Shown here: positions 12,156 to 24,808 of the stretch, one piece after another
How positions within the stretch are numbered: the stretch's first letter is position 1
Layout: each line of letters opens with the position of its first letter
Assembly (NCBI RefSeq): GCF_024679245.1
Contig: NC_090175.1
Location: 52,311,732 to 52,375,731, forward strand
DNA length: 64,000 bases
Direction: 5' to 3'
Source: Pseudorasbora parva
Taxonomy: Eukaryota; Chordata; Actinopteri; Cypriniformes; Gobionidae
The notes under the pieces: model-generated
Databases searched by the model: none
The model's input: only the letters and a program-made list of their open reading frames with translations
What the model was told of the DNA's origin: nothing
Translations under genes and position numbers: made by a program

Positions 12156-14640
12156 CATATTTTTATTTATTTATTTATTTAATTAATTATTTTGAGCAAT
12201 GAATGATCAGAGATGTCTTAAAGTCCCCCTGAGGTCAATATTTTATCCCTTAAAACTCACCTTTGATCACCAAAATTGCATATTTTTTGTATTTTTTCCT
12301 GTGAAAAAATAAAAATAAATAAAAATGATGCCCTAAAATAGCTTGAATGTAACGCTACACCCTTGCTTTATTTAGTATATGCAGATCCATGCAAATAAGC
12401 CTCTCCTCCACTCACTCATACAGGGTCGTCACAAGTTGATGTATCCGAATGGTAATGTGTTTTAATGCATCACTCTTTACATCACTGGACACATATACAT
12501 AACTCACTTGCTATATTGCTAAATGTATCCAATTTTTCATATCAACAGAAAAATATACCAGGAAAATCTGCCCCTAGTGTTTACGACATGGAGAAACGTA
12601 ACCTGGCCAAGAAGAGGATGTAATCTCATAAAAGAGAAAATGATCTTACACCAAATACAAAAATAATTTGCAAATTCAAATATTTTATACTTTATACAAG
12701 ATAGGCTATATGAAATACAGTCAATATAATATTTTACCACTGGCAACACATTTTTAAATGATGAATATGTGGCTTGGCTTCATATGTTTTCACTCCTTTT
12801 AAAATGCTCTCATAAAAATCCACCACCAGATTTACTATGTGAATCGTGTGGCTATGATCATAGCACCCCTCACGCCCATATTGCTAATTGACAAGTTTTG
12901 TGTGGGAACGACCATACACAGAGTTTTCTGTCTTATGATTGTTTCGTAAATGAGGATATATGTGCATAAAGCCCGGCACAGAATTGATCCTGAAATGATT
13001 TGCACATTTCATGGCTAGTTTTTATGATAGTAGCAATGCAAAGTTGTGTCACGAAACTTTAGATGGTACGGGCTGAACGGTCCTTACCTCAATCTGCTTG
13101 TAATCACATAATTCTGTATGGCACAGCTGATTGATTCCTTCATTATCAGTAGCCAATGAGCTTGCTGCTCAATCTTCAAATACCCTCCATTTTCCCCATC
13201 TCCACCTGTATAGATCTACTACGGGTAATTCATGTATGCTATATTGTGCAGCAGCAGCATGTCTTACTTGCTCACAACAGCGCATCGTATATGTATTGTA
13301 GAAAGTTCCGTACTATTTATCCCACCAAGACCAAACATATAGTCATATCCATTACCACACCAAACACTCTGAGAGGTGTCATGACAGAACTTAACATGAA
13401 CACTGAAATATTGGATGAACAGTGCATATGAATTACAGTCCCTACAAAAACTGCTTTATAAAGCCATAATATTGTTTTAGTTTCCTGTCCTGCCTAGAAA
13501 TAATTTTTAAACAAATTCTGATTCAGAGCTGTGATGAGATCTGTCATTGCCATGACAACCGTTTGCAGAGGAATGGCCCTGAACTGGTGTTATGAAAACC
13601 GTGAAACTAATGATGTGTTAAATTTAGTGGGAGCGTGTTGTGTGAAAGGCTCCTATAAACTGTAATTCAGCTGGGAAAGGAAAGGAAACACCCCAGGAAG
13701 AGTGCAAAGCGGTTGGAGGATCAGCTGTGCCAATTGTTGGCTACTCGCAATATGCCATACATTGTTAAAATGCTGCAGTGTTTTCATTGCACCAATGTGT
13801 GATAAGTGTTGTAAACTCCATATGTCAGGTCACTGCAACAACTGTTGTTCCTGTTGACCGTAAAAGGCTGAAATTAATTATCTTAAAGGATTAGCACATC
13901 CCAAAATGATTTTTTTAAATGATTATTTATCCTCATGTATCAGCATTGTGTGAGGAACAGACCCAATTTAGATAATTATTAATGGAAAAGCTTTAAATTT
14001 GATCCTTCACCTTACATAATTTACTGACAACCACAGTATTCTTTTTGGCATTTCCTTAAAAGGACTGAGATTTCAGCCATAGCAGTACTTATACATCGGA
14101 AATTGTATGGATGACTTTTATAACACTTATCATAAAAGATATGCTGATTTATTATATTTTGTATGATGCCGTTATTGAAGCTTGATACTATGAATTGATA
14201 CCTTTACGTATAATGTAATATAAAGGGTAATTATATTGTATGTTGTAATGCAATAATAATTTTTTCATTGGTTTTGTTTCTTGTCTTTTAATGCATTCTA
14301 GTTTCTCAATGTGTAACAATGAATGCATAATATTATAATGTACTATAATGGTGATTATGTTTATTGAGATCATACAATGCATTAAAGGCATTCATTAATG
14401 CATTGAAAAACTTTTATAATGAATTATATACAAAGGTTTCAAGTAACCTTTACCTATACATTTTGTATTCCGTTCGAAATAATAACAGCTTGCTGGTTTG
14501 GAATAACAAAACTGTCCCTTTATGGAGGTTAGATGATGTGGCATTCAAAATAAAACTCAATTCTATGCATAACCTCAAAAGTACAAAAAGTATCACATGC
14601 GACCTTTAGTAGCCCGTGTGTTTATACGCACACTTGCAGA
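12153..14640. other. No recognised gene
   Basis: Mostly AT-rich. Bases 14210-14420 hold several inverted 'ataatgcatt'-type words, which suggests a degraded palindromic MITE without clear ends. No coding region was recognised. Confidence 0.45.
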
Positions 14641-15400
14641 TAACCTGATAAGAAAGACATCATCTCGTTAAGCCTAAAAACGCCCTTGGTGAACAAAATC
14701 AACAGGAAGTCACCCATGTGCATCCACTTCCACATCTCTTCCTCCCCAGAGTTTATAAGCCTAGAGCAAAATTTAATTTCCACCTCATAAGTCTACCATA
14801 ATGTGATACCGCTTCCACTAAATTACTCGGATAACCTTAATCAGCGCAGAGGTTAAAGACCTGAACCGTAGAAATGGTTTCAACTTGGTGTAGTCGGCAC
14901 GATAATAGCTCTCTCCCCTCAGGCACAAACACAGACACCTCCGTTGCCTTAGCCAGCCCTGTTTTATTGGGCGTCTTCCAGGCCACCCGGGGGAATGTTA
15001 AGGGAGGACAGAGGCAGAATGATCCCCTTACCGGATGCCTGTCATGGCCCCAGGTTTTTCTTTTACCCCCTTCTCCTCCACAATCAGAGTCCTCTCTAGG
15101 CCTCAATAGATCTTTGTTAAGGCACCCAATGAGGACGTATCAGATTTCCCTGGCCTCTTGGCAGTCTGTGTGCTGGTCGGGATACTTGGGCTTTCAATTC
15201 TTAAAGACTGCTTTTCAAAAGGCCTTGTTTTTCTTCCTGAAGGATGGAAACAGGCTAAGGATTCAGTGTCTGATGCTTGCTTCAAATCTCCAGTCTATTT
15301 GGAGGAATTTTATCGAGTCATCATTATTTGTTTCTTATGGGACTGCTTCCTAAGTGGACTGATATAGAATCAATCACAATGCATGCTTACCCAAGTAAAA
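14641..15400. other. GC-richer unique block, candidate conserved non-coding DNA
   Basis: This block differs from its AT-rich neighbours in composition and lacks recognisable repeats. Frames are open on both strands: 159 codons at 14874-15353 (+) and 89 at 14837-15106 (-). Neither has a recognisable domain, and the opposing overlap argues against both being real. It may be regulatory or conserved non-coding sequence; this is inference. Confidence 0.35.
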
Positions 15401-15689
15401 TTCTCTCATTCCAAGTGCTATAAAGAATCCATGTTGAGTTTCAATTTTAAAATGGGGGAAACAATGTGACATCCTAAACTTTAGGAGCCCCTTGTGCAAC
15501 TTATGTCATGATTGGTTCAGGCAAAGATCTTGTGGATCTAATCTTAAGCAGTTGATATTTATTGATATTCAGTAATATTACTGATAATACTGCACTGATG
15601 TATCGGATGAGAACAAAACTTGAGCTGGATACTGACCCTAAAGGAACTTCGATTCGTATTTTATGCAACTTTGACACTACTATTGAACT

Positions 15690-15975
15690 TTGGCTAATGT
15701 TCTGGCAAGGTTATCTCAAAGTTATGAACAAACATCCATAATAGTTTGTACAAAGTTATTTGGTTTTCAAAGCATTAAAAAAAAGCGTTAGAACAAAAAT
15801 ATTATGTTTAAACCGTTCATGGAACTTTTTTAGTAGGACATTTGTCTAACATTTTTATTTAATGTTACTGCTTGTAGAATGTTTACATTTTTTTCTCCAA
15901 AAGTAACATTCCAGTAATGTTTGTGAAGTTACAAAATGGCATGTTACTTCAGGGGTTCGGAAACATTGCTTTGAG
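15690..15975. repeat. Dispersed repeat related to 5380-5515
   Basis: It shares 'gtctaacatttttatttaatgttact' wording with 5440-5470 and has further 'aagtaacattcc' and 'aatgttct' words. The class is unknown. Confidence 0.4.
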
Positions 15976-16239
15976 CATGTAAGATATGCTGCTGCTGCAC
16001 ATATAACATACATTAAATAACCCCACATAGCAGATCTATACAGGTGGAGCTGGGGATGATGGAGGGTTCCTGAAGTGCACTATAGACTGCTACAGTAAAT
16101 GTTGGTTGCAACATCAACCAATCAGCTGTGCTCTGATAACAATGTGATCACTACCAAATGAGTTAAGGACCTATCAGCCTGCGCCATCTAGAGTTCCATG
16201 TCAAAACAAGACAATAATCAACAGAATTTGTTATTGAAC

Positions 16240-16894
16240 TAAACTGAATCAACACTGACTGAGCTGAATAACGACACTATTGCCTTCTGTAAGGCTGCTT
16301 TAGTTTAACTCCATTTATTTCATTACTTTGGAACAATGATAGTGTTATTAAACAAAATTAAATCAAGTAAACTGATCCAAATCACTTCCTCTAGAACACC
16401 AAATGTACTTGTCGTTACATCATAAGAAGAATGGCATCTACGCTAATTTTAGTCTCTCTTTTTATCCAGAGATTTATTGTAGTCATCCAGACTCGAGCCT
16501 TATCCAGATCCAATGATGGACCTGCGCCTAGACACAACCACAACACATCCCTGAAGTGTCTGGAGGAACGCCTCATCTAGACTCTCCCCTGAAGGGCTCA
16601 TCAACACGACAGCCAGTGGCTCTGATCCTCAACAAACCGTCTCCAGCGTGATGACTCCGATCTTCAACCAGATGGAACTGGACAAATAATCGCAATGTTC
16701 CAGTCTAATCCGACTTCTGACCTGTAATATTGCCTGAATCATTATCATACTCTGTTCGTCCATTGGCCAGAGAATAACTGGCCTCCTGACTGATCCTGGT
16801 ATTTTTCTCTATTCTGTCACCTGGTGGAGTTTTGGTTCCTTGCCACCGTCACACTTGTCACCTTTGGCTTACTTAGTTGGGACACTAAATATTG
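16240..16894 (+). mobile_element. Retroposon 3'-region fragments, left side of MITE host
   Basis: Bases 16254-16310 ('gagctgaataacgacactatt', 'ttctgtaaggctgcttt') and 16440-16894 ('ttggttccttgccaccgtc', 'ggcttacttagttggg') match, from memory, the untranslated 3' region of a common cyprinid retroposon. The body resumes after the inserted MITE at 17272. Class is uncertain (LINE-like tail); no reading frame is present. Confidence 0.5.
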
Positions 16895-16902
16895 AATTAT
16901 AT

Positions 16903-17271
16903 GGACCCACTTTATATTAGGTGGCCTTAACTACTATGTACTAACATTTTAATTAATAATTTGATACAATGCATTTATTGTGTACATACATGTTTTTACA
17001 TTGTACTTACATTTTAAAAATACCTGCATGTAATTACGTATGTAATTAATTTCTGTAGTTACATTTGTAATTACACAGTTGGCCCTACCCTTACACCTAA
17101 CCTTACCCTTAAACTGACCCACACCACCACACCTGTCCCTAACTCTACCCGTATCCCTCCTCAATATCAGCAAAAGTGTTTTGCAATAAAATTTGAAGAC
17201 AGTAAGTACATTGTACTTATTTTTTGATGTAACTACATAGTACTTAAGGCCACCTAATATAAAGTGGGGCC
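16903..17271. mobile_element. 369-bp hAT-like MITE with perfect 8-bp TSD
   Basis: Inverted ends of about 36 bp read cactttatattaggtggcc...ggccacctaatataaagtg, with the outer bases GGACCC and GGGGCC. Both sides carry the direct repeat AATTATAT (16895-16902 and 17272-17279). An 8-bp duplication is the hAT hallmark. The interior has no transposase. It holds a run of CCCTAACC-like words (17088-17150) that is not telomeric. The insertion splits the surrounding retroposon tail, which resumes exactly after the duplicate. Confidence 0.9.
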
Positions 17272-17565
17272 AATTATATTACTGATCTGCCTGAATTGAC
17301 ATCACATGAGAATTGAACAGAGCTGGACGATGATATCACCAATTGCTCCAGAGTGCCATTATTTTCCTGTTATCACTGTAAATCTGCTTTGACACAATCT
17401 GTATTGTAAAAAGCACTATATAATAAAGGTGACTAATGACACTGTTGTCTTCCATAGAACTGAATTGTACTGTTATTTTCCTATTTATTACAGTGAACCT
17501 GCATTGAAGCAATCTGCGCTGAATAGAGTGCTATAAATAAATGGCGCTTTGCTTAACTTGAAATC
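17272..17565 (+). mobile_element. Retroposon 3' tail, two tail-like copies
   Basis: Bases 17340-17440 hold 'tctgctttgacacaatctg', then 'agcactatataataaaggtgac'. Bases 17480-17560 hold 'cctgcattgaagcaatctg', then 'agtgctataaataaatggc'. These are two imperfect copies of one retroposon 3' tail in direct orientation about 120 bp apart. The tail resembles that of the SINE at 57255-57503. Confidence 0.5.
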
Positions 17566-17567
17566 TA

Positions 17568-17793
17568 CACTCTACACACAGAAAAAAGGCTTCATGGGGT
17601 TCCATAAAGAACCCTAGGGATCTTGACTAGTTATTTAAATGTTTAAGAACTAATTAAAACCAAAGGAATTAAAACTAAATGATAAACTAATGACTAAAAT
17701 GATCCCATGATTGGAACCCCTAAAAGGTTCTATATATGAAGCGTCTGACAGAACCCTTTAACGTTCCATAGAACCTTTCCTTCTAAGAGTATA
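17568..17793. mobile_element. Short MITE with 'aaggttctata' arms
   Basis: The right end reads 'ggttctatat ... gttccatagaacctttccttctaagagtata' and the left part reads 'ggggttccataaagaaccctaggg'. The arms are inverted copies of one another. The right end is the inverse of the end at 36865 (tacactcttagaaggttcta), so the two belong to one palindromic MITE family. Confidence 0.6.
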
Positions 17794-18030
17794 CACGCAC
17801 ACATATCTGTTTTTTTATTCTATTCAGGAAGACCTACGTCCTATCTCCTACTTCCCTCCAATCTTTCTGTCACTGTCTCCCTATAATTCTTATTCTCTTT
17901 TTAGTCTACTCTCTCCCTCCACATTTCCCCATCTGGCAGTGGATCAGTGCAGCCCATCTTGAAAGCTGCTCTACTTCGCTCAGGGAATTCGCCCTGGTTC
18001 CCCATCATTAACTTGTGCTAGCTCTGGCCT

Positions 18031-18087
<57 letters not shown>
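18031..18087. repeat. Poly(C) then (TC)n microsatellite
   Basis: Ten C residues are followed by about 23 TC units, then a CTCCTC-rich stretch to about 18130. Confidence 0.96.
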
Positions 18088-18093
<6 letters not shown>

Positions 18094-18277
18094 CCAACCG
18101 CTCCTCTTCCTCCTCCTCTTCTCCTCCAGCTCCTTCTCGTGTCCCTGTGGAGAATGCTGAAGAGCTGTCCATACGCTCCCTCGTTCATGGATAGTTTGGT
18201 GCAGTCTGTAAAGCTCTCAGGAAACTGCTAAATCTAAAGCCAATGCTTATGTCCCGGGTGGCTACTTCGGACCCTCA

Positions 18278-18415
18278 GGGCAGAGGCATGCAAAGACTCT
18301 TGGGATTTTGCAAGTTCAGAAAAAGAGATTTGTCCCCCACCCCTCCCTTTGGGGCAGAGGCATACACAGGCTCTTGGGACTCTTGGAGATTTGGAAAAAA
18401 AGAGATTTGTGCCAT
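18278..18415. repeat. Two-copy imperfect tandem duplication, period 74 bp
   Basis: 'ggcagaggcatgcaaagactcttggga ... aaaaagagatttgtcccc' starting near 18279 is repeated as 'ggcagaggcatacacaggctcttggga ... aaaaagagatttgtgcc' starting near 18353. The offset is 74 bases with several substitutions. No coding meaning is evident; 74 is not a multiple of three. Confidence 0.8.
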
Positions 18416-21400
18416 GGCCCCACTAATGACAGTCACATATGTGCAGGAAAGGAGAGATTAACCTCTTCATTTCCACTTTTTTCCCTGTCAGTTTAGTAAG
18501 ACCTTATGTAGCCCGCCCCTTTTCAGTGCTGTGCTCATTGTGCGCTGTCTTCCAGTTTGAATTTCCACAGAATGAAGGGAAGATCTTATGGATTTATGAA
18601 TGCACCGCTGGTTTTCCAGTCTACTGACATTTGTTATGACATCCTCTTCAAATATTACAATGCTCATGATAGCTTTAGTTAACTCTACAATAAGTAAATG
18701 CACTTTACCCGCTACTTAGTCTTTTACACCGATGCCACAGAAATATAAAGAGCTACCACAAAAATGGAAGTTCAAACACAAATGACAAATCCTTTTTGCT
18801 ATAATTTTCGTTGACTTCACTGATGAAAATGAGTGAAAATGAAAACGATAAAAAAAAAAAAAACATGACGGCACAATATTGACATTTTCATCAATAAAAA
18901 ACAACAACAAAACAAGCAAGACAACGGGAGGGACGATTTAGAAAGTGATCCAGATTGAATTGTAACATGCTGATCTACCCGACAGGGCATAAGATGGCAT
19001 ACACTTGCTGCATCCTGCATGTCTCATAAAACATAAAAAAGGGAAGAGCAGAAATATGGATAAATGTGAAAAAAAACATGACAACGCAAAAGAGAGCTTA
19101 ACTCACACACAAAAAGCCGCCTCTCAGCACACAATCTGAATTAAGCTCTCGTTCACATCTTTTTGTGCTTGAATGGACAAATACTCAGAAAAATTGCCAA
19201 AATATCAGTTTTGGTTATGTCTTAAGTGCGAGTAAACAGAGGGTATTTAATCACCATATTAGATCCGTGCGTTCAGCGCGTAAAGTGATAGTAGCATAAT
19301 AAACCTGCCGTTCTCCATTGACAACTAATTAATTCAATATTTGTCATATTATAGTCTACTACTATAGTATGTATAGTCTACAAACTATAGTACATACTGT
19401 AAGTGATCACCTGGATTTACTATTTTGTATTATATAATGTTGATATATAAAGTGTTCACAGGCAAATTTGCTTTATGTATTTCCCCGGCGTTGAAATCTG
19501 GCTCATAAAAATGTCAAGAAACACGATTGCTGGCTGCATGTCAATATCCATGGATCATTGGATCTTTGGTAAGTTAAGGAACACATATTGAGTTCAACCT
19601 TTAGTTTAAACTGATATAATTGTTTGTTTTATTCGTGTTTTCACAGTTTCCCCTATTAACTCCATCATGCCGCATCGCTTTTGCCACTCATTCCGGCTAA
19701 GAGACAGTGTTCCGGTGGGAAAGTGACATCAATGCATACCCTCTATATGGTAGAGGGTGCTATTACGCATCTTCTGAAGTACTGAGTCTCCTGATCAAAA
19801 GACATGTGAAGAAGAAGCAGAAACAAGCTGTAGCATAAGCATACGCGTATGTAAAATAATCCGATCATCAACATTAAACAGCATATAAAATCAAAACTAA
19901 TGCCTCATGTTACTGAATTAAATGTTGACCCAGGGCGATATAGGACTGTAAAGCTTTGAGGGTGTTTTGATCAGATTGAGTCTTTGACAAAAATGTTATT
20001 TTCTCAGCTTTTTGCTCTTTTTTTAATTTAATTTTTAAGCAGGCTGTCTGTTGTTTCTTTTGATATATTGTATTTTGCGTTATACATATAACAAAATATG
20101 GGGGCCATTACATTTTGTGGAAATGGTCAAAAAAGCTAGCGGTGGCTGGCAACTTTCAAAGTTCCCTGGCAGGTAAAAAGTTGAGATTAATTAGATAAGA
20201 TTTAAAAAAACGTTATATGTCAGAACAGCGAAATCTGTGTCTGTTTTACATGTTCAAACCTTAATATCATTCATATTAATATGTTAATAGATGCTCCAGC
20301 AGAGTGAAAAGACTATGAATATTGCAGTCAAATTGAACACTGTGAAAAAACAAGCTCTTTTAATGCTATTTGAGAACAAGAACCACCATTTTCAGGGACA
20401 GTTTATCAGATTCTGTTGCCGATTTGAAATCAGGATTTCAGGATTCCCCTATTCAAAACAGGACTTGCATGTCTAAAATAGATGCCCGGATGCGTTGCAA
20501 ATATGACCACTGAGTAAACAGACTTTTTTTGAAAGGGACTTTGATCAGATTCTCTACATGTCAAAGTCTGTACTGTCAGTTTTGATTTACTGAATGCATC
20601 CTTTCTGAATTAATATCTTATCAAAGGGCCCTTCCCTTTCTATTAAATAGCTAAATAAATACAAATGTTCAATTGCCACTGGATCTATTTTGTTCTAACT
20701 TCCTACCTAAACCATTCTTTGAAAACGAAAAGTAATCCCAAACTGCAGTTCTGGCCAAACTTGCATGTATTTCAGTGTTGCTGTCAATCAGAACAACAAC
20801 ATAAAAGAGATACAAGCACATTTCACCCCATGATACACCCAGTAATGGCAGTCCTGGCAAGGTTAAGAAGTGCATGTATCCTGTGGTATCAAGCCCCTGT
20901 CAAGTACACAAAGAGCGAGTGTCTGCATTCTTGCTCTCTAAGTACAGCCCAAGCGCCAAAACAGAGAAGCGAGGGTGGAGGGGGGGACGGCCGCTGAGAG
21001 ACAAGACAAAAATGCAAATCCAGACAGAGATGATTGGTAACTTCCTCTTTGCGTCTGGCAGCTGCATTGAGGACTGCTGTGCAGAGGGAGAAAAGTTCCA
21101 GCCAAGCTACTTTAATGGCGATTCAAGACAAAAGTGTTTTCTCCATTCAGCTTCTCATGCATTATAAACAGCGCAGGGACGCTTTGTTTGTGTGTTTAGG
21201 ACATTTTTTTTTTTTGTCCTGCAGCTCTCGTGTGGTCTTGAGCTTTTTGTTTGCTGTTCCTTCCATACACGAGAAGGGTGAGAAGGGTGAGCTGTGTGCA
21301 TGTGTGTGTGATAAAGATCACAAGGGATTTAAAATAACTGAAGATATCTTAGTGTTTTATAATATAGTTTTGAATTTCTATAATTCATACATTTCACATA

Positions 21401-21770
21401 TCACATGATTTCATAACAATTTCAATATTTAAACAGGAATTATATATTTTTAAAATGTATTAGATTTTAAAATCTATAATTACATATTTTATAATTGTAT
21501 TTATGTGTACATATTCTAGTTATCTAGATTTAAAAAATGCCTTGTTCATGTTTGAACATATGTTTGTATGATGCAATCACATAATCAGACAAAATTAAAC
21601 CAAAAAATATATACACTTTTAAATCAGCTTAAGTAATACAATTAATAAAATAAAACTTATTATAATAAAAAATGAAAAAAGTAAATAAAGAAGTAAATAA
21701 TGAAATAAAAAATAAATAGCCTAATAAAATGTATATTTCAATGAATAAACAAATATTTAATATTTTTTAT
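18416..21770. other. No recognised gene; some probable old repeats
   Basis: No protein motif was recognised. Bases 19640-19800 ('cgcatcgcttttgccactcattccggct', 'tatggtagagggtgctattacgcat') resemble a repeat seen often in cyprinid DNA. Bases 20850-21170 are GC-richer and unique-looking. T/A runs lie at 18852-18864 and 21207-21216. Frames at 20665-20997 and 21034-21408 have no recognisable domain. Confidence 0.4.
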
Positions 21771-22074
<304 letters not shown>

Positions 22075-22195
22075 AAGGGTATTAGGAACACCTGTTCAAT
22101 TTCTAATTAATGCAATTGACATGGCAGTTGCTTCAATGCTTTAGGGGTGTGGTCCTGGTCAAGACAATCTCCTGAACTCTAAACTGAATGTCAGA

Positions 22196-23560
22196 ATGGG
22201 AAAGAAAGGTGATTTAAGCAATTTTGAGTGTGGCATGGTTGTTGGTGCCAGACGGGCCGGTCTGAGTATTTCACAATCTGCTCAGTTACTGGGATTTTCA
22301 CGCACAACCATTTTTAGGGTTTACAAAGAATGGCGTGAAAAGGGAAAAACATCCAGTATGCAGCAGTCCTGTGAGCGAAAATGCCTTGTTGATGCTAGAG
22401 GTCAGAGGAGAATGGGCCGACTGATTCAAGCTGATAGAAGAACAACTTTGACTGAAATAACCACTCGTTATAACCGAGGTATGCAGCAAAGCATTTGTGA
22501 AGGCACAGCACACACAACCTTGAGGCGGATGGGCTACAACAGCAGAAGACCCCACCGGGTACCACTCATCTCCCCTACAAATAGGAAAAAGAGCCTACAA
22601 TTTGCACGAGCTCACCAAAACTGTACAGTTGAAGACTAGACCTGGTCTGATGAGTCTCGATTTCTGTTGAGAGTCAGAATTTGGCGTGAACAGAATGAGA
22701 ACATGAATCCATCATGCCTTGTTACCACTGTGCAGGCTGGTGGTGGTGGTGTAATGGAGATGGAGAGTTGGAGAGTTGGAGAATGGAGAGTTTTCTTGGC
22801 ACACTTTAGGCCTCTTAGTGCCAATTGGGCATCGTTTAAATGCCATGGTCTACCTGAGCATTGTTTCTGACCATGTCCATCCTCTGATGGCTACTTCCAG
22901 CAGGATAATGCACGATGCCACAGAGCTCGAATAATTTCAAATTGATTTCTTGAACATGACAATGAGTTCACTGTACTAAAATGGCTGCCACAGTCACCAT
23001 CTTTGGAATGTGGTGGAACGGAAGCTTCGTGCCCTGGATGTGCATCCCACAAATCTCCACACTGTAAAAATGTTTTGTTGTTTTAACTTAAAAAAGTAAG
23101 TAACATGGTTGCCTTAAAATTTTGAGTTGATTGAAATTAAAAAATTGAGTTGATACAATGAAGGAAATTTGTTTAATAAATATAAATTCAAAATATTTTT
23201 GTATCTGAACAATATAAAAAAATTGATAAATCATGAAAATAGCAAGTTTCAAGTGGCATGTTTCACTGCATCATCAGAAATAAAACACAATTACCCAATA
23301 TGCTTACAAAATCTTTTAATAATATTTTAATATTGTCAAATCTCAAAAAAATTACATTGTATTAACTCAAATTTTTGATTTTAATGAACTCAAAATTAAG
23401 GCAACCAGGTAACTTTTTATAAAATAATTTTTTACAGTGTATCAACTGCATTCTATCCTATCAATATGGGCCAACATTTCTAAAGAATGCCTGCAGCACG
23501 TTGTTGGATCAATGCCACGTAGAATTAAGGCAGTTGTGAAGGTGAAAGGGGGTCAAACAC
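22196..23560 (+). pseudogene. Tc1-like transposase, broken (copy 2)
   Basis: It opens with 147 codons: MGKKGDLSNFECGMVVGARR, then a helix-turn-helix (SISQSAQLLGFSRTTIFRVY), then the second DNA-binding part up to NCTVED. A stop at 22637-22639 replaces the codon after VED. The next codons give TWSDESRFLL with the first catalytic Asp. Frameshifts follow in a GGAGAGTT-repeat region (22757-22790). YFQQDNARCHRARI near 22897 carries the second Asp. The stretch that should hold the NPIE Glu has been deleted just after 'ccacagtcacc'. A MITE splits the C-terminus at 23060-23439. The final block (NISKECLQHVVGSMPRRI near 23480-23530) is intact. It cannot encode active enzyme. Confidence 0.9.
23060..23439. 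mobile_element. MITE with CACTGTAAAAA ends inside Tc1
   Basis: The ends cactgtaaaaa and tttttacagtg are inverted. Internal arms are also inverted (atggttgccttaaaattttgagtt against aactcaaaattaaggcaaccagg). Removing it rejoins the transposase codons 'aatctcca' and 'caactgcattct'. Its tips match those of the MITE at 28709-28929. It is non-coding. Confidence 0.82.
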
Positions 23561-23598
23561 AGTTTTAGTATGGTGTTAATCCTTTAGGTGAGTGTCTA

Positions 23599-23620
23599 TG
23601 TGTGTGTGTGTGTGTGTGTG
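23599..23620. repeat. (TG)n microsatellite abutting Tc1 right end
   Basis: About 11 TG units directly follow 'cctttaggtgagtgtcta', the Tc1 right terminus, and mirror the (AC)n on the left. Confidence 0.9.
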
Positions 23621-23624
23621 TATA

Positions 23625-23635
23625 TGGAATCACAT

Positions 23636-23720
<85 letters not shown>

Positions 23721-23727
23721 TTACACA
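23625..23727. repeat. Inverted partial copy of the TTA block (ATA)n
   Basis: tggaatcacattatata is followed by about 26 ATA units and 'tttaca'. This is the reverse complement of 26576-26613 (tgtaaatta, TTA units, tataatgtgattcca). It forms an outer inverted pair around the 23746-26566 element. Confidence 0.85.
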
Positions 23728-23924
23728 TAAATATTATATATATATGGGTCAATGACATGACATGTATTTTTTGTGTCCAAATGATTTATTTTTCTAAACA
23801 TAATTTTAAAAAATACATGTCATATATCAAACTGATCTACAATATCTCCTTTATAAGAAACCTTTTTCATTTTATTGATATTCAATTGATGTTTTTGAGT
23901 TTTTGTGTTTGAAAGACCAAAAAT

Positions 23925-24518
23925 GTCAGGCGGTGCGACCGTCCGAACCTGCAACCAGAGAACAAAACTGCAATAAAAAGGTTAATTTTGTCATTAAAAT
24001 TCTTAATTAAATAGTTTGGCATGATTTTATGTTAAAGTCATTTTAAATGAGGGAAAATGGTGTATCAGTCCTATTTCAAAACTATTTTAATACTTAAAAA
24101 ACTTTTGTCCAAAAAATTGACTTCTCCAAATGTCAGGGAGGGCGACCGACATAAAAACGCAATTTTAGGCAATGCTCCTTTAAGAAAACCATGTGACAGC
24201 ATATGACATTACACAAAATACCCCAGAGGACCCATTTGATGCAGTGACAAGGTTAGTCACCCTCCCATAAATATTAGATAATTGGACATTTTTGAATAAT
24301 GATAAGGTTGATTCAACTTATCATGTCAGGCGGTATGACCCCTGGAAAACTTTGAAAATGTGTTGTTATTATTAAAATGTGTATTTGATTAAAAAAAATT
24401 ATGTATAACCTTGAGCACATGGTCAAACATTTTTATAGGTGTCCAAATTAATGCCTGTTTGATTTTAATTGAGTTTGAAATGTCAGGTGGTGCGACCAAT
24501 ATGTCAGGTGGTGCGACC
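23925..24518 (+). repeat. Left cluster of GTCAGGTGGTGCGACC motifs (5 copies)
   Basis: Copies lie at 23925-23940 (GTCAGGCGGTGCGACC), 24132-24147 (GTCAGGGAGGGCGACC), 24325-24340 (GTCAGGCGGTATGACC), 24482-24497 and 24503-24518 (both GTCAGGTGGTGCGACC). The last two are spaced 21 bases apart start to start. A weak inverted look-alike is at about 24255-24270. Confidence 0.9.
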
Positions 24519-24808
24519 AGAATTACAGTTAAACTAACTGAAAAAAGTCATGTTAATTCATGTTTTTGAATATATTAAATACATTTGAATACATGTATAA
24601 AGCTTTCTGTAAGATATTAAGTTGTTTAACGGTGCAATCTACATATATATTTTTTTATATATATATTTTTTTATTTTATGATGGTATGGGTAACCATTTA
24701 AGCACATTGTCCATCTAAAAATCATATTCTTCAAGAATAACCAACACTGATACTAAAACAATTGCATATTGCATCTTTAAATTAATCTTTTTTCATTTGT
24801 TTTTGTAG

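Noticed and set aside
14874..15353. 159-codon plus-strand frame
   Set aside because: No recognisable domain, no codon pattern I can defend, and it is overlapped by an antisense open frame. I list the block only as unique-looking DNA.
17085..17165. CCCTAACC-like words resembling telomere repeats
   Set aside because: The words are irregular and lie wholly inside the hAT-like MITE at 16903-17271. They are not a TTAGGG array.
18100..18470. Possible exon near CTCCTC-rich and duplicated sequence
   Set aside because: The frames are carried by a 74-bp duplication whose length is not a multiple of three. No domain is evident.
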